Shown here: positions 8,458 to 17,141 of the stretch, piece after piece | Layout: the number at the start of each line of letters is the position of its first letter | Position numbering within the stretch: position 1 is the stretch's first letter | Source of the DNA: Oceanisphaera pacifica | GTDB taxonomy: Bacteria > Pseudomonadota > Gammaproteobacteria > Enterobacterales > Aeromonadaceae | DNA length: 64,000 nt | NCBI RefSeq assembly: GCF_017498065.1 | Contig: NZ_JAGDFX010000009.1 | Span: 1-64,000 of the forward strand | Direction: 5' to 3' | Notes under the pieces: model-generated | Told to the model about the DNA's origin: nothing | Database searches by the model: none | The model's input: only the letters and a program-made list of their open reading frames with translations | Made by a program: the position numbers and the translations under genes

Positions 8458-9632
8458 GTAGAGATAGCATGAGAAAAATAGCAGTATTTACTGGCACTCG
8501 AGCTGAATACGGTTTGTTGTATTGGATTATTAAAGCATTAAATGAGTCTAAACAAGCTCAACTACAACTATTAGTTGGTGGCATGCATCTCTCACCAGAG
8601 TTTGGCTATACCATCAGTCAGATTGAGAAAGACGATTTTCCTATTGCCGAACGGATGGAATTTTTACTTTCATCAGACTCCCCCGTAGCTATTAGCAAGT
8701 CGATGGGGCTTGCATTAATAGGTGCTGCTGAAGCATTACAACGTCATCAACCTGATCTTGTGGTTATTTTAGGTGACCGCTTTGAATCAATGGCGGTAGC
8801 ACAAGCAGCGATGGTGGCTCAGATACCAATTGCCCATCTGCATGGCGGGGAAAAAACGGAGGGCCTCATCGATGAGGCAGTTCGTCACTCCATAACTAAA
8901 ATGGCCCATCTGCATTTTACTGCGACTGAAGAATACCGACAGCGCGTGATCCAATTAGGTGAACAACCGCATCGAGTATTTAACTTCGGGGCTCCCGGTA
9001 TAGATAGCATTGTTCGCTTGCCATTACTTGCGAGAGCAGAGCTTTCCAACGCCATCAATTTTAAGTTAGACAGGCCTTATTTTCTCGTGACCTACCACCC
9101 GGTGACGCTGGCTAGCGACGGTGCTGCAGGCTCATTAAAAAACTTGCTAGCAGTCCTAGATGCATACCCTAATCATCAGGTTATTATTTCTTATCCAAAT
9201 GCGGACACTAATGGGCGACAGCTAATAGAAATCCTTGAAGCCTATCGTGATAAGCACCCTCAACGAGTGCACTTAGTGCAATCACTAGGGCAACTGCGTT
9301 ACTTGAGTGTAATGAAGCACTGCGAAGCTGTACTAGGAAACTCTTCTAGCGGCTTGATTGAAGCACCTACATTTGGAATACCCACCCTGAACATTGGCAA
9401 TCGTCAAAAAGGACGGTTGTCTGGGAAAACCATCGTTCACTGTGAAGAAAGCCGGAACGCAATTAAAACTGCGATGGAGCTCATCATGGATCCTTATTTC
9501 AAAAAATGTTGTCGTCAGGCTGAAAATCCTTACGGCAAAGGAAATAGTTCAGAGAAAATTGTTGAGAGAATATTAGTTCATCCCTTGAAAGGGATAGTTT
9601 CAAAGTCTTTTTTTGATATGGTACAGAGTTAA
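8454..9632 (+). CDS. legG: Hydrolysing NDP-sugar 2-epimerase (NeuC/LegG-like)
   Basis: This 392-residue protein is of the UDP-GlcNAc 2-epimerase fold. It has the typical N-terminus VFTGTRAEYGLLYWIIKAL, ILGDRFE near residue 104 and GNSSSGLIEAPTFGIPTLNIG near residue 300. The NeuC-type enzyme inverts C2 and hydrolyses the nucleotide to give the free ManNAc-type hexose that NeuB condenses. The ATG at 8454 overlaps the legC stop (ATGA). A second ATG at 8469 fits the family N-terminus better and may be the real start. Confidence 0.87.
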   Translation: MSRDSMRKIAVFTGTRAEYGLLYWIIKALNESKQAQLQLLVGGMHLSPEFGYTISQIEKDDFPIAERMEFLLSSDSPVAISKSMGLALIGAAEALQRHQPDLVVILGDRFESMAVAQAAMVAQIPIAHLHGGEKTEGLIDEAVRHSITKMAHLHFTATEEYRQRVIQLGEQPHRVFNFGAPGIDSIVRLPLLARAELSNAINFKLDRPYFLVTYHPVTLASDGAAGSLKNLLAVLDAYPNHQVIISYPNADTNGRQLIEILEAYRDKHPQRVHLVQSLGQLRYLSVMKHCEAVLGNSSSGLIEAPTFGIPTLNIGNRQKGRLSGKTIVHCEESRNAIKTAMELIMDPYFKKCCRQAENPYGKGNSSEKIVERILVHPLKGIVSKSFFDMVQS

Positions 9633-10528
9633 TGAAAGTTGGATTCATTGGGTGTGTTCAATCGAGCTATAGGATATTACAGACTTTACTCAACCAAAAG
9701 GTTGAAGGAATCGAAGTTGTGGCCGTAATTACAAAGTCAGAGTCTTCGGTTAATTCTGACTTTGTAGATCTTGCGCCTTTGTGCCGAGCACATGATATAC
9801 CCTTTCATTATGAACAAAGCCGTGAACGGCTGGATAGTTTGGAATTTCTCCGACGATACCAGCCCGATGTTATCTACTGTTTTGGCTGGAGTTATCTACT
9901 CGATAAAGAAATGCTGAATCTGGCGCCTCTAGGTGCTATCGGTTTTCATCCTGCGCCGTTGCCTCTAGCTCGTGGACGGCACCCTATTATTTGGGCTTTG
10001 GCGTTAGGGCTGGAGCAGACGGCAGTAACCTTTTTTCGTATGGATGAGGGAGCGGATTCGGGGCCTATTATTATTCAAGAGCCAGTGACTATTGTTGCAG
10101 AAGATAATGCGGCCACTTTATATGAGAAAATACTGGATACAGCTTCATTACAAATCATTGACGTCAGCCAACAGCTGGCTACGGGTAAAGCTACATTTGT
10201 GAACCAAGATCACTCTAAAGCCACCTACTGGCGAAAACGCTCTCGTAAAGATGGGTTAATCGATTGGCGTATGCATGCTGAAGACATACACAATTTAATC
10301 CGGGCTCTGACTTATCCTTACCCAGGAGCAGAGTTTCTCTATGGTGAGAGCCCAATTAGCGTATGGCGAAGCAAGTTATCACAGAAATTATTTCCTCATT
10401 ATATTGAGCCTGGTCGAATTTTGGTGGCTGAGAAAGAAAAGATGCTAATAAAGTGTGGTGGTGACAGCGCTATTTGGCTATATGACATACAACTGAACTT
10501 TCTACCCCAAAATGGAGAGTGCTTATGA
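9632..10528 (+). CDS. Sugar N-formyltransferase-like protein (Fmt fold)
   Basis: The 298-residue protein belongs to the formyl-transferase fold family that uses N10-formyltetrahydrofolate. Visible motifs are GFHPAPLPLARGRHPI near residue 109, which carries the catalytic His, and MDEGADSGPII near residue 137, which carries the catalytic Asp. The Asn usual two residues before the His is Gly here, a departure from classic Fmt. A C-terminal domain begins near 200 (RSRKDGLIDW). Its place inside a nonulosonate cluster, joined by TAATG to legG and overlapping a PIG-L gene, argues for a sugar substrate and against initiator tRNA. The exact amine it formylates is not known. Confidence 0.75.
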   Translation: MKVGFIGCVQSSYRILQTLLNQKVEGIEVVAVITKSESSVNSDFVDLAPLCRAHDIPFHYEQSRERLDSLEFLRRYQPDVIYCFGWSYLLDKEMLNLAPLGAIGFHPAPLPLARGRHPIIWALALGLEQTAVTFFRMDEGADSGPIIIQEPVTIVAEDNAATLYEKILDTASLQIIDVSQQLATGKATFVNQDHSKATYWRKRSRKDGLIDWRMHAEDIHNLIRALTYPYPGAEFLYGESPISVWRSKLSQKLFPHYIEPGRILVAEKEKMLIKCGGDSAIWLYDIQLNFLPQNGECL

Positions 10529-11193
10529 AAGACGTATTGATAGTAGCCCCTCATGCTGACGATGAATCTTTGGGTTGTGGTGGTACCTTGTTGCGTCATT
10601 ATGCTGAAGGAGATCGAATTCATTGGTTGTTAGTCACAGGGATGAGCCCAGAAAGCGGCTTTAGTGAAGAGAAGATTGCCATACGAAAACAAGAAATAGA
10701 AGCAGCCGCAGACCGTTACCATTTTTCATCGGTACATGAATTAAAATTACCCCCAGCTGCATTAGAAACATTACCAATGGGCAAGGTCATTGCTGGTATT
10801 AGTGATGTAATTTCTAAAATACAACCACAGCTAGTTTATACTGTGTATCGTAATGATGCTCATAGTGACCACGAAATAGTATTTGATGCCGTGATGTCGG
10901 CAACCAAAAGCTTTCGTTATCCTTTTATAAAAAGAGTTTTGGCTTACGAAACTTTATCTGAAACTGACTTTGGTATGAAACCGGAGGATGGTGGTTTTCG
11001 ACCCAATGTATACATAAATATCTCAGACTATATCGAAGATAAACTAAATATTTTAGAAATTTTTGAGTCTGAAATGGGGAAGTTTCCTTTTCCTCGCAGT
11101 CGTAAAGCGCTAGAAGCCTTGGCTACTTTGCGAGGTGCTCAGAGTAACTGCCATGCTGCCGAAGCTTTTATGCTTATTAAGGAAATATTATGA
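10525..11193 (+). CDS. PIG-L/LmbE-family deacetylase
   Basis: The 222-residue protein has the PIG-L zinc motif near its N-terminus (APHADDESLGCGGTLLRH, residues about 8-25) and the distal ligand motif HSDHEIVF near residue 113. Family members are zinc-dependent N-deacetylases of GlcNAc-type sugars. The ATG at 10525 overlaps the previous stop (ATGA) and follows GGAG at 8-base spacing, so it is preferred over the GTG at 10519. Adjacent to a formyltransferase, it plausibly frees an amine for formylation, but the order of steps is inferred. Confidence 0.83.
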   Translation: MKDVLIVAPHADDESLGCGGTLLRHYAEGDRIHWLLVTGMSPESGFSEEKIAIRKQEIEAAADRYHFSSVHELKLPPAALETLPMGKVIAGISDVISKIQPQLVYTVYRNDAHSDHEIVFDAVMSATKSFRYPFIKRVLAYETLSETDFGMKPEDGGFRPNVYINISDYIEDKLNILEIFESEMGKFPFPRSRKALEALATLRGAQSNCHAAEAFMLIKEIL

Positions 11194-12266
11194 GTATCAA
11201 GATTATTGCTGAAGCGGGTGTTAACCATAATGGCAGTGCCGAGCTCGCTTTCAAACTCGTGGATGCAGCTCATTCTGCTGGCGCTGATGTCGTCAAGTTT
11301 CAGACGTTTAAAGCGAAAAATTTAGTGACTCAAGAGGCTAAACAAGCTGAATATCAGACTCGCAACTCTGGTATCGCTGAGTCTCAATTCGCCATGCTTA
11401 GCCGTTTAGAATTGGACTATGATGCCCATAAAGACTTAATTGCTCACTGCAATGAACTGGGTATTGAGTTTCTTTCTACGGCATTTGATACTGAGAGTTT
11501 AGGTTTTTTAGTGACTGATCTTGGGTTAACAACGCTCAAGATTCCTTCCGGTGAGCTAACTAATGCGCCTTTTTTGTTGGAGCATGCTCGAACCGGTTGT
11601 AACTTAATTGTCTCTACTGGTATGGCTACGTTAGCTGAAGTAGAAGCGGCTTTAGGCGTGATTGCATTTGGTCTTACTGCTAACGCTGATGCACAGCCTA
11701 GTGAAATAGCTTTTGCCGAGGCTTATGCAAGTGAAGATGGCCATAAAGCGCTTAAGGAAAAAGTGACATTGTTGCATTGCACTACCGAGTACCCCGCCCC
11801 TGTTGGCGAAATTAACTTGCGAGCGATGCAGACCATGCATACTGCCTTTGGATTAACGCCAGGATATTCTGACCACAGTGCGGGCATCACAATACCTATC
11901 GCTGCCACAGCCTTAGGTGCTCAACTTATCGAAAAACACTTTACGTTAGATAAAACAATGGCGGGGCCAGATCATAAGGCATCACTAGAGCCAAATGAGT
12001 TAGCGGCTATGGTTCAAGGTATCCGCGATGTAGAACTAGCCTTGGGGCACGGTATTAAAAGCCCACAACCCTCAGAAGTTAAGAATAAACCAATAGCCCG
12101 TAAGAGCTTAGTCGCCGCTGATACGATTCAAGCTGGCGAAGCCTTTACTGTCAACAACCTGACAGTTAAGCGTCCTGGTGACGGTTTATCACCTTACTTA
12201 TATTGGTCGTTATTAAATAGCACGGCGACAAAAAGCTATAAAGAAGGGGAGCAAATCAGTGACTAA
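11190..12266 (+). CDS. legI: Nonulosonic acid synthase (NeuB/LegI-like)
   Basis: The 358-residue protein begins IKIIAEAGVNHNGS, the signature of the NeuB TIM barrel. It contains VKFQTFK near residue 37, KIPSGELTN, STGMATLAEVEAA and GYSDHS, all typical of phosphoenolpyruvate-condensing synthases. A C-terminal SAF antifreeze-like domain begins near residue 300 (ARKSLVAADTIQAG). It condenses the free hexose from LegG with PEP. The start overlaps the PIG-L stop by four bases and the end overlaps the next gene by eight, so the genes are translationally coupled. Confidence 0.93.
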   Translation: MSIKIIAEAGVNHNGSAELAFKLVDAAHSAGADVVKFQTFKAKNLVTQEAKQAEYQTRNSGIAESQFAMLSRLELDYDAHKDLIAHCNELGIEFLSTAFDTESLGFLVTDLGLTTLKIPSGELTNAPFLLEHARTGCNLIVSTGMATLAEVEAALGVIAFGLTANADAQPSEIAFAEAYASEDGHKALKEKVTLLHCTTEYPAPVGEINLRAMQTMHTAFGLTPGYSDHSAGITIPIAATALGAQLIEKHFTLDKTMAGPDHKASLEPNELAAMVQGIRDVELALGHGIKSPQPSEVKNKPIARKSLVAADTIQAGEAFTVNNLTVKRPGDGLSPYLYWSLLNSTATKSYKEGEQISD

Positions 12267-12897
12267 ACCGCTGATTATGTTGGGCGCCGGTGGGCATGCT
12301 GCTGGGTTGGCAGAAATTCTCTACGCACAGGGGCGTGTAATAACAGCTCTAGTAGCCCCCGAACCAGTGAACTCTAAAAGCCTATTAGTTGGTATTAAGC
12401 GACTCCAAAATGATGAAGACTTATTATTGCAATATTGCCCGAAAGACGTTGAGTTAGTTAATGGCTTAGGCTCATTGCCTGGTAAGGACTTGCAGTGGCA
12501 ATTGTTTCAGTTTTTTAAAACTAAAGGATATAGTTTTTCTCAGGTTATATCTCATAATGCTATTCTTTCTAATAATATCGAGTTGGGAGAAGGAGCACAG
12601 ATAATGGCCGGAGTTATTGTTCAGGCAGGTGTGACTATTGGAGATAACACATTACTAAATAGTGGTTGCATTGTCGAACATGACTGCAGTATTGGTCAAC
12701 ATAATCATATAGCACCTAGTGCAACTTTATGTGGTGGGGTGAATACAGGGATCCACGTTCATATTGGTGCTGGAGCTAATGTTATTCAATATCTGAACAT
12801 TGGCGATCATGCGGTGATAGGCGCGGGTACAACTATCGCCAGAGATGTACTTGCACATCAGACGCTTATACCTGCTTGTAGTCGTAATCTTAGTTAA
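12259..12897 (+). CDS. neuD: NeuD/LegH-type acyltransferase
   Basis: The 212-residue protein opens with LIMLGAGGHAAGLAEIL, the UDP-binding N-terminal domain of the NeuD/PglD family. It continues into hexapeptide repeats with the catalytic-type His in EHDCSIGQHNHIAP near residue 136. It could be the N-acetyltransferase acting on the 4-amino sugar (LegH role) or an O-acetyltransferase on the finished acid. The start codon is GTG. If the neighbouring formyltransferase acts on the 4-amine, this gene would more likely be an O-acetylase; sequence alone does not decide. Confidence 0.8.
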   Translation: MTKPLIMLGAGGHAAGLAEILYAQGRVITALVAPEPVNSKSLLVGIKRLQNDEDLLLQYCPKDVELVNGLGSLPGKDLQWQLFQFFKTKGYSFSQVISHNAILSNNIELGEGAQIMAGVIVQAGVTIGDNTLLNSGCIVEHDCSIGQHNHIAPSATLCGGVNTGIHVHIGAGANVIQYLNIGDHAVIGAGTTIARDVLAHQTLIPACSRNLS

Positions 12898-12906
12898 GGA
12901 TTTGTA

Positions 12907-13959
12907 ATGCTAGAATGGAAAAACGTCGTCTTGAATTCGGGCGCTACAATTCGTGAAGCTATGCGTATTATCGATCAAGCAGCGTTACGTATCGCATTAA
13001 TCTGTGATGAAAAAGGTCATTTGCAAGGGACGATTACGGATGGTGACATACGCCGAGGCTTATTACTCGAGTGTGGTATGGAAGACTCTGCAGCCAAAGT
13101 AATGAACACTAAACCTAAAGTTGCCAAAGTGACTCATTCACGTCAGCAACGTTTAGAGCTGATGGAGAAGTGTGATCTCTTGTCTTTACCTATTGTCGAT
13201 GATTTAGGTCACTTGATAGGTTTAGAAACGCTGCATACTGCTTTACAACCGGTGAAGAGAGATAATCCTATTTTTATTATGGCCGGTGGTTTTGGCACCA
13301 GATTACGACCATTAACCGATCATTGTCCAAAACCAATGTTACGAGTGGGTGATAAGCCAATGTTAGCGCATCTTATTCACCAGTTTATTGCATTTGGCTT
13401 TCATCAATTTTATATCTCAACTCATTATATGCCAGAGCAAATACGTGACTATTTTGGTGATGGCAGCGAGTGGAACGTAAGCATTAATTACGTCCATGAA
13501 GACTCTCCCCTAGGTACCGGTGGAGCATTGGGGTTATTACCTAAGACTCTGCCTCAGCTGCCATTAATTATGATGAACGGTGATGTGTTAACTAAAGTCG
13601 ACTTCGTTCGTTTACTCGAACATCATGAACAGCAAAAATTTGATGCCACTATGTGTGTGCGTGAGTTAGAGCATCAGGTGCCGTTCGGCGTAATTGAAAG
13701 TAAAGATGAGCTCATTACTGATATGGTAGAGAAGCCAACTTATCGCTATAGTATTAATACAGGTATTTATGTACTCAGCCCCGAATGCGTTGCTTCTGTA
13801 AAGGCAGATACTAAAATAGATCTGCCTACCTTATTAGGACAGCGAATGGCACAACAAGAAAAAGTAGGCATCTATACTAGCTATGATTACTGGTTAGATA
13901 TTGGGCGCATGAGTGATTATCAAAAAGCACAACAAGACATCAAAGGATTCTTACAGTGA
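12907..13959 (+). CDS. ptmE: CBS-domain nucleotidyltransferase (PtmE-like, GDP-GlcN route)
   Basis: This 350-residue two-domain protein has a pair of CBS repeats in residues 1-117 (for example TITDGDIRRGLL and LPIVDDLGHLIGLE). They are followed by an NTP transferase with FIMAGGFGTRLRPLTDHCPKPML near residue 122. In Campylobacter the PtmE-type enzyme makes the GDP-glucosamine precursor of legionaminic acid. Its presence here, beside LegB/C/G/I/F-like genes, suggests that the pathway uses GDP- rather than UDP-linked intermediates. That assignment is by analogy, and a CBS role in feedback control is likely but unproven. Confidence 0.83.
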   Translation: MLEWKNVVLNSGATIREAMRIIDQAALRIALICDEKGHLQGTITDGDIRRGLLLECGMEDSAAKVMNTKPKVAKVTHSRQQRLELMEKCDLLSLPIVDDLGHLIGLETLHTALQPVKRDNPIFIMAGGFGTRLRPLTDHCPKPMLRVGDKPMLAHLIHQFIAFGFHQFYISTHYMPEQIRDYFGDGSEWNVSINYVHEDSPLGTGGALGLLPKTLPQLPLIMMNGDVLTKVDFVRLLEHHEQQKFDATMCVRELEHQVPFGVIESKDELITDMVEKPTYRYSINTGIYVLSPECVASVKADTKIDLPTLLGQRMAQQEKVGIYTSYDYWLDIGRMSDYQKAQQDIKGFLQ

Positions 13960-14639
13960 ATATCGCTATTATACCTGCACGAGGTGGAAGTAAGCGCCTA
14001 CCAGGGAAAAATATAAAGCCACTGGCAGGTAAGCCCATGATTGCGTGGACTATTGAAGCTGCACTAGATAGTGGTGTTTTCGATCATGTGTTCGTTAGCA
14101 CCGATTGTGAGAATATTGCTGCTATGTCTATGGATTTTGGTGCTGCTGTTCCTTTCCTTAGACCCCAACACTTAGCTACAGATACAGCTACAACCAATGA
14201 TGTGGTTACCCACTTAGTTGAATGGTTTGAGTGTGAATATAAGAATGATGTCAGTAAAATCGCTATTCTTCAGCCAACATCTCCATTAAGAAGTGCTCAG
14301 CATATCAAAGAGGCTGTTCAGTTGATGAAAGATAAATCAGCTAGAGCCATCGTATCTGTTTGTGAGTTAGAGCATCCTATCCAGTTTTGTAATCAACTTG
14401 GTCCTAACGGCTCTATGGCTGGTTTTATTAAACCAACCGAAATCAAGCGCACACAAGATTTTGAACCTTACTATCGGTTGAATGGTGCTCTATATATTTT
14501 TGTTCGTGAGTATGTAAAAAAATTAAGTGAAATATATAGTGAAGGAACTTACTCCTATGTAATGAATGCAGCATCGTCGATAGATATAGATACAGAAGAT
14601 GACTTTATTTTGGCGGAATACTACAAAACAGAGAAGTGA
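13956..14639 (+). CDS. legF: CMP-nonulosonate cytidylyltransferase (NeuA/LegF-like)
   Basis: The 227-residue protein opens NIAIIPARGGSKRLPGKNI, the CTP-binding motif of CMP-sugar synthetases. It also has FVSTDCENIA and LQPTSPLRS further on. It activates the nonulosonic acid with CMP for a sialyltransferase-type enzyme. The start overlaps the ptmE stop by four bases. It closes the biosynthetic run and directly precedes a candidate transferase. Confidence 0.92.
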   Translation: MNIAIIPARGGSKRLPGKNIKPLAGKPMIAWTIEAALDSGVFDHVFVSTDCENIAAMSMDFGAAVPFLRPQHLATDTATTNDVVTHLVEWFECEYKNDVSKIAILQPTSPLRSAQHIKEAVQLMKDKSARAIVSVCELEHPIQFCNQLGPNGSMAGFIKPTEIKRTQDFEPYYRLNGALYIFVREYVKKLSEIYSEGTYSYVMNAASSIDIDTEDDFILAEYYKTEK

Positions 14640-14648
14640 GCTGTTGTT

Positions 14649-15683
14649 TTGAATAATCTTTATATTGTTGAATCTCCACTACAAGCATTATGTGCGCTTG
14701 AAGTTTCACTAGAAAATGACAGTGAAAGCAATAGTGTTGTTGTTAGAACCTCTGGTGGTGTACGCCCTAGAAATGATAAGCAACTGTTAAGCATCATTAA
14801 CAAAAGAGAGTGGCAAAAAAAGATAGTAATAGAACATCCTATATCTAAAAATCCGCTTTCTCATCATTGTAGAAATAGAGCTTTTTTATCAAGTATTGAA
14901 TCTATATTTGGAAGTAAAGTAACTTCGCTTTATATCGGTGAGTTTCGATCTTCTTTTATGCACATGGTGCGAGTCGCATTGAATGCTTCAAATGTATATT
15001 TACTTGATGATGGCGCAGCTAGTATCAAAGCGATTAATAATTATATCAAGCTAGGGTATAACTACCCTTATGATAATTTTTATCCTAAAAATCTTATAAA
15101 GAAAATTATTTTTTATGTGATCTATAATAAATATATAGATGAGCATTTTTTTAATAAAAGGTTAAGAGTAGTGACTGCTTTTTCAAATGATGAGCATGTC
15201 TTTCAGCGTAAAATTAGTTTTGATAATATAAAAAAATTATTAATGAAGGATAAGTTTATTAATAGTCAGTCTGTATATTATTATGGTTCTAAGTATAGTG
15301 AGGCAGGGATCATATCTCTAGAATATGAAATGTATTTCTTAGGGCGTATACGAGACTTTTATGATAAAAGAGGTAAGAAGGTAACTTATTTTGCGCATCG
15401 TGATGAATCCGAACAGAAATTAAATTATATATCTAATACGTTAATGTTTAATGTGATAGTTCCTGATGTGACAGCTGAAGTTTATCTTCTTGAATCTGAC
15501 TCACTACCTTCTGAAGTGTCGGGAGCTTATACAAGCGTATTAAATAATATAAAAGTGATATTGCCAGAAGTTCCTTTGCGTAGTTTTAAGCTTAATTCTG
15601 ATGATGTTGGATTACAGTGGAGAGATGACATCGAAAACGTATATCAATATTTTAAGAAGTTAAATATTCATGTAGAAGTTTAA
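14649..15683 (+). CDS. Putative sialyltransferase-like glycosyltransferase (GT52/polysialyltransferase type)
   Basis: The 344-residue protein has the N-terminus NLYIVESPLQALCALE, a pattern seen at the start of GT52 and polysialyltransferase-like proteins. A DDG at residues 120-122 matches the D/E-D/E-G motif of bacterial sialyltransferases; no clear HP motif is seen. By position, right after the CMP-transferase, it is the best candidate for adding the nonulosonic acid. The start is TTG at 14649, since an in-frame stop lies just upstream and no ATG is near. Base composition is much more AT-rich than the leg genes. The family call is tentative. Confidence 0.6.
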   Translation: MNNLYIVESPLQALCALEVSLENDSESNSVVVRTSGGVRPRNDKQLLSIINKREWQKKIVIEHPISKNPLSHHCRNRAFLSSIESIFGSKVTSLYIGEFRSSFMHMVRVALNASNVYLLDDGAASIKAINNYIKLGYNYPYDNFYPKNLIKKIIFYVIYNKYIDEHFFNKRLRVVTAFSNDEHVFQRKISFDNIKKLLMKDKFINSQSVYYYGSKYSEAGIISLEYEMYFLGRIRDFYDKRGKKVTYFAHRDESEQKLNYISNTLMFNVIVPDVTAEVYLLESDSLPSEVSGAYTSVLNNIKVILPEVPLRSFKLNSDDVGLQWRDDIENVYQYFKKLNIHVEV

Positions 15684-15723
15684 CAAAGTTGAATATACTT
15701 CTTTGAAATGTATGATCTACTCT

Positions 15724-15876
15724 CAGGGCAAGAGCATGAGTGTCTACTTTACGAACACCCTACTAGTTTATTAATCGCTTAGAGCTTAAAAACCTAAGTA
15801 TTAGATAAATAATAATCAAGAAATGACTATTTTTTTGTTCTTTTTTTGATTGAAAAACGTTCATGTTCTTGCCCTG
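15724..15876. mobile_element. MITE-like 153-bp element with ISAs1-type ends
   Basis: The left end CAGGGCAAGAGCATGA starts at 15724 and the right end TTCATGTTCTTGCCCTG stops at 15876. These form inverted repeats matching the type I IS ends in this window with one mismatch. The 120 bases between carry no transposase sequence. It looks like a non-autonomous deletion derivative. No 8-bp target duplication is visible at its borders. It abuts the broken TIR gene. Confidence 0.72.
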
Positions 15877-15925
15877 TCGGCGCAGTTGATTTTATAAAAA
15901 GTGATGAATTTTTACGTGTTTTAGA

Positions 15926-16694
15926 TTGCCAGAAAATATTTCATTAGGTAGTACTAATGCTACTAATGTAAGGCCGCTTAATCGTGTTGGTATGACACCT
16001 ATTTTAGAAATGATTCAGTCAGGTGATCCTATAGATGCTAGTAAGGTTGCAGATAAACTTTTCCCCCCAAGGCTCACCTGATATATTTTTATCACATTCA
16101 TTTGTTGATAGAAAAAAAGCATTATTACTGGCTAATAAAATACAGCAAACTCATGGTTTAACTGTATTTATAGACTCTGAGATTTGGGGGGCTGTATATG
16201 ACTTGCTAAAAGAGGTTGACGATGAGTATTGCTTTCAAAAAATAAGCGGAACTTACTCTTATGACAAAAGAAATCAATCTACTGCTCATGTGTATATGAT
16301 TTTGAGTTCAGCCCTACATGAGGTAATTGATCGTTCTGAAGCATTTATCTTCTTAGAATCTGAGAATTCATTGGTTCCTAGTATCAAAAGTACTATATCG
16401 GAAGATGATCAAGCTAAAACCTATTCACCCTGGATCCATTCAGAGTTACTGCTGAGCTCAATGATAGAAAGAAAAAAGCCTAAGCGTTATGAGCGGGTAA
16501 AAGCATTAGATTCAGCTATTGGGACCGAACATCTAACTGAGGGGAAACAGCTTAAAGTTAAACATAGTGCACCAATGGGGCACTTAATAAAAATATCACA
16601 GGATATTTTTAATGATTGGCTAGATGCCCCTGGCAGAACAGAGCATGGCTTAGATGCTTTGTATAAACTATTATCAGAAGATAACTATGGTTAA
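15926..16694 (+). pseudogene. TIR-domain protein, frameshifted at a C run
   Basis: In the downstream frame a TIR domain starts PDIFLSHSFVDRKKALLLAN and includes GLTVFIDSEIW and SPWIHSELLLS. The Glu of the last motif sits where TIR NADases keep their catalytic Glu. The upstream frame reads GMTPILEMIQSGDPID and KVADKLFP, and it joins perfectly to QGSPDIFL if one C is removed from the six-C run at 16063-16068. The intact protein would be about 233 residues from ATG 15992 or 255 from TTG 15926. The distal part alone (from 16035) remains open but would start inside the linker. The following membrane-protein gene overlaps its stop. A homopolymer sequencing error is possible. Confidence 0.7.
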
Positions 16695-17141
16695 AATAAC
16701 AGAATTATCAATTCATAAACATTTACAAATGCAGCAAGATATTATTAATAGAATGTCTGCAAAGAGCAGTGCAATAAAAAATTGTGCATTACTTTAGTTG
16801 CAGCAATTGTGGTTCTTGTCTTGAATAAAGATAGCAGCGTTTCTTTACTTATTGTTTTAGCGCCAATATTAATTTTCGCAGTGTTGAATGCATATTACCT
16901 TGCTCAAGAAAAACGTTTTAGAAAAAATTACAATGATTTTGTAAAAGATATATTGGGTGAGGTTCAAGAGGAGAACGGGACAGAACTACAATTTAATTCT
17001 GATTTAGTTAGTAAACTATTTAGATTGTCACCGGAAGATGATTTAAAAATATACTATTTACAGGCTTGTAGATCTTCTTCTTTGCTTGCATTTTATGGTG
17101 GTCTGATAGTAATAGTATTCCTTGTTAACTGTATTGTTTAG
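16687..17141 (+). pseudogene. Small membrane protein paired with the TIR gene, frameshifted at an A run
   Basis: The first frame gives MVKITELSIHKHLQMQQDII then NRMSAKSSAIK. The second frame continues CITLVAAIVVLVLNKDSSVS with two membrane segments. The protein then has a charged cytosolic stretch (QEKRFRKNYNDFVKDILGE) and a last membrane helix at the C-terminus. Adding one A to the six-A run at 16776-16781 restores about 151 residues. The layout of an amphipathic N-terminus, a double helix hairpin and a soluble part resembles membrane partners of TIR or nucleotide-sensing defence genes (SLATT-like), but the family is not identified. Its ATG overlaps the TIR stop, so the two form an operon. 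Confidence 0.6.

Noticed and set aside
9632-10528. Methionyl-tRNA formyltransferase (fmt)
   Set aside because: It lies in a coupled nonulosonate operon, has an altered catalytic motif, and has no def gene beside it.
16035-16694. A stand-alone TIR gene starting at ATG 16035
   Set aside because: The upstream frame joins smoothly to the TIR region after removal of one C, so the ATG is in the out-of-frame N-terminal part.
16063-16781. Phase variation through the C and A runs
   Set aside because: Runs of six are short for slipped-strand switching, and both lie deep in genes; decay or sequencing error is simpler.
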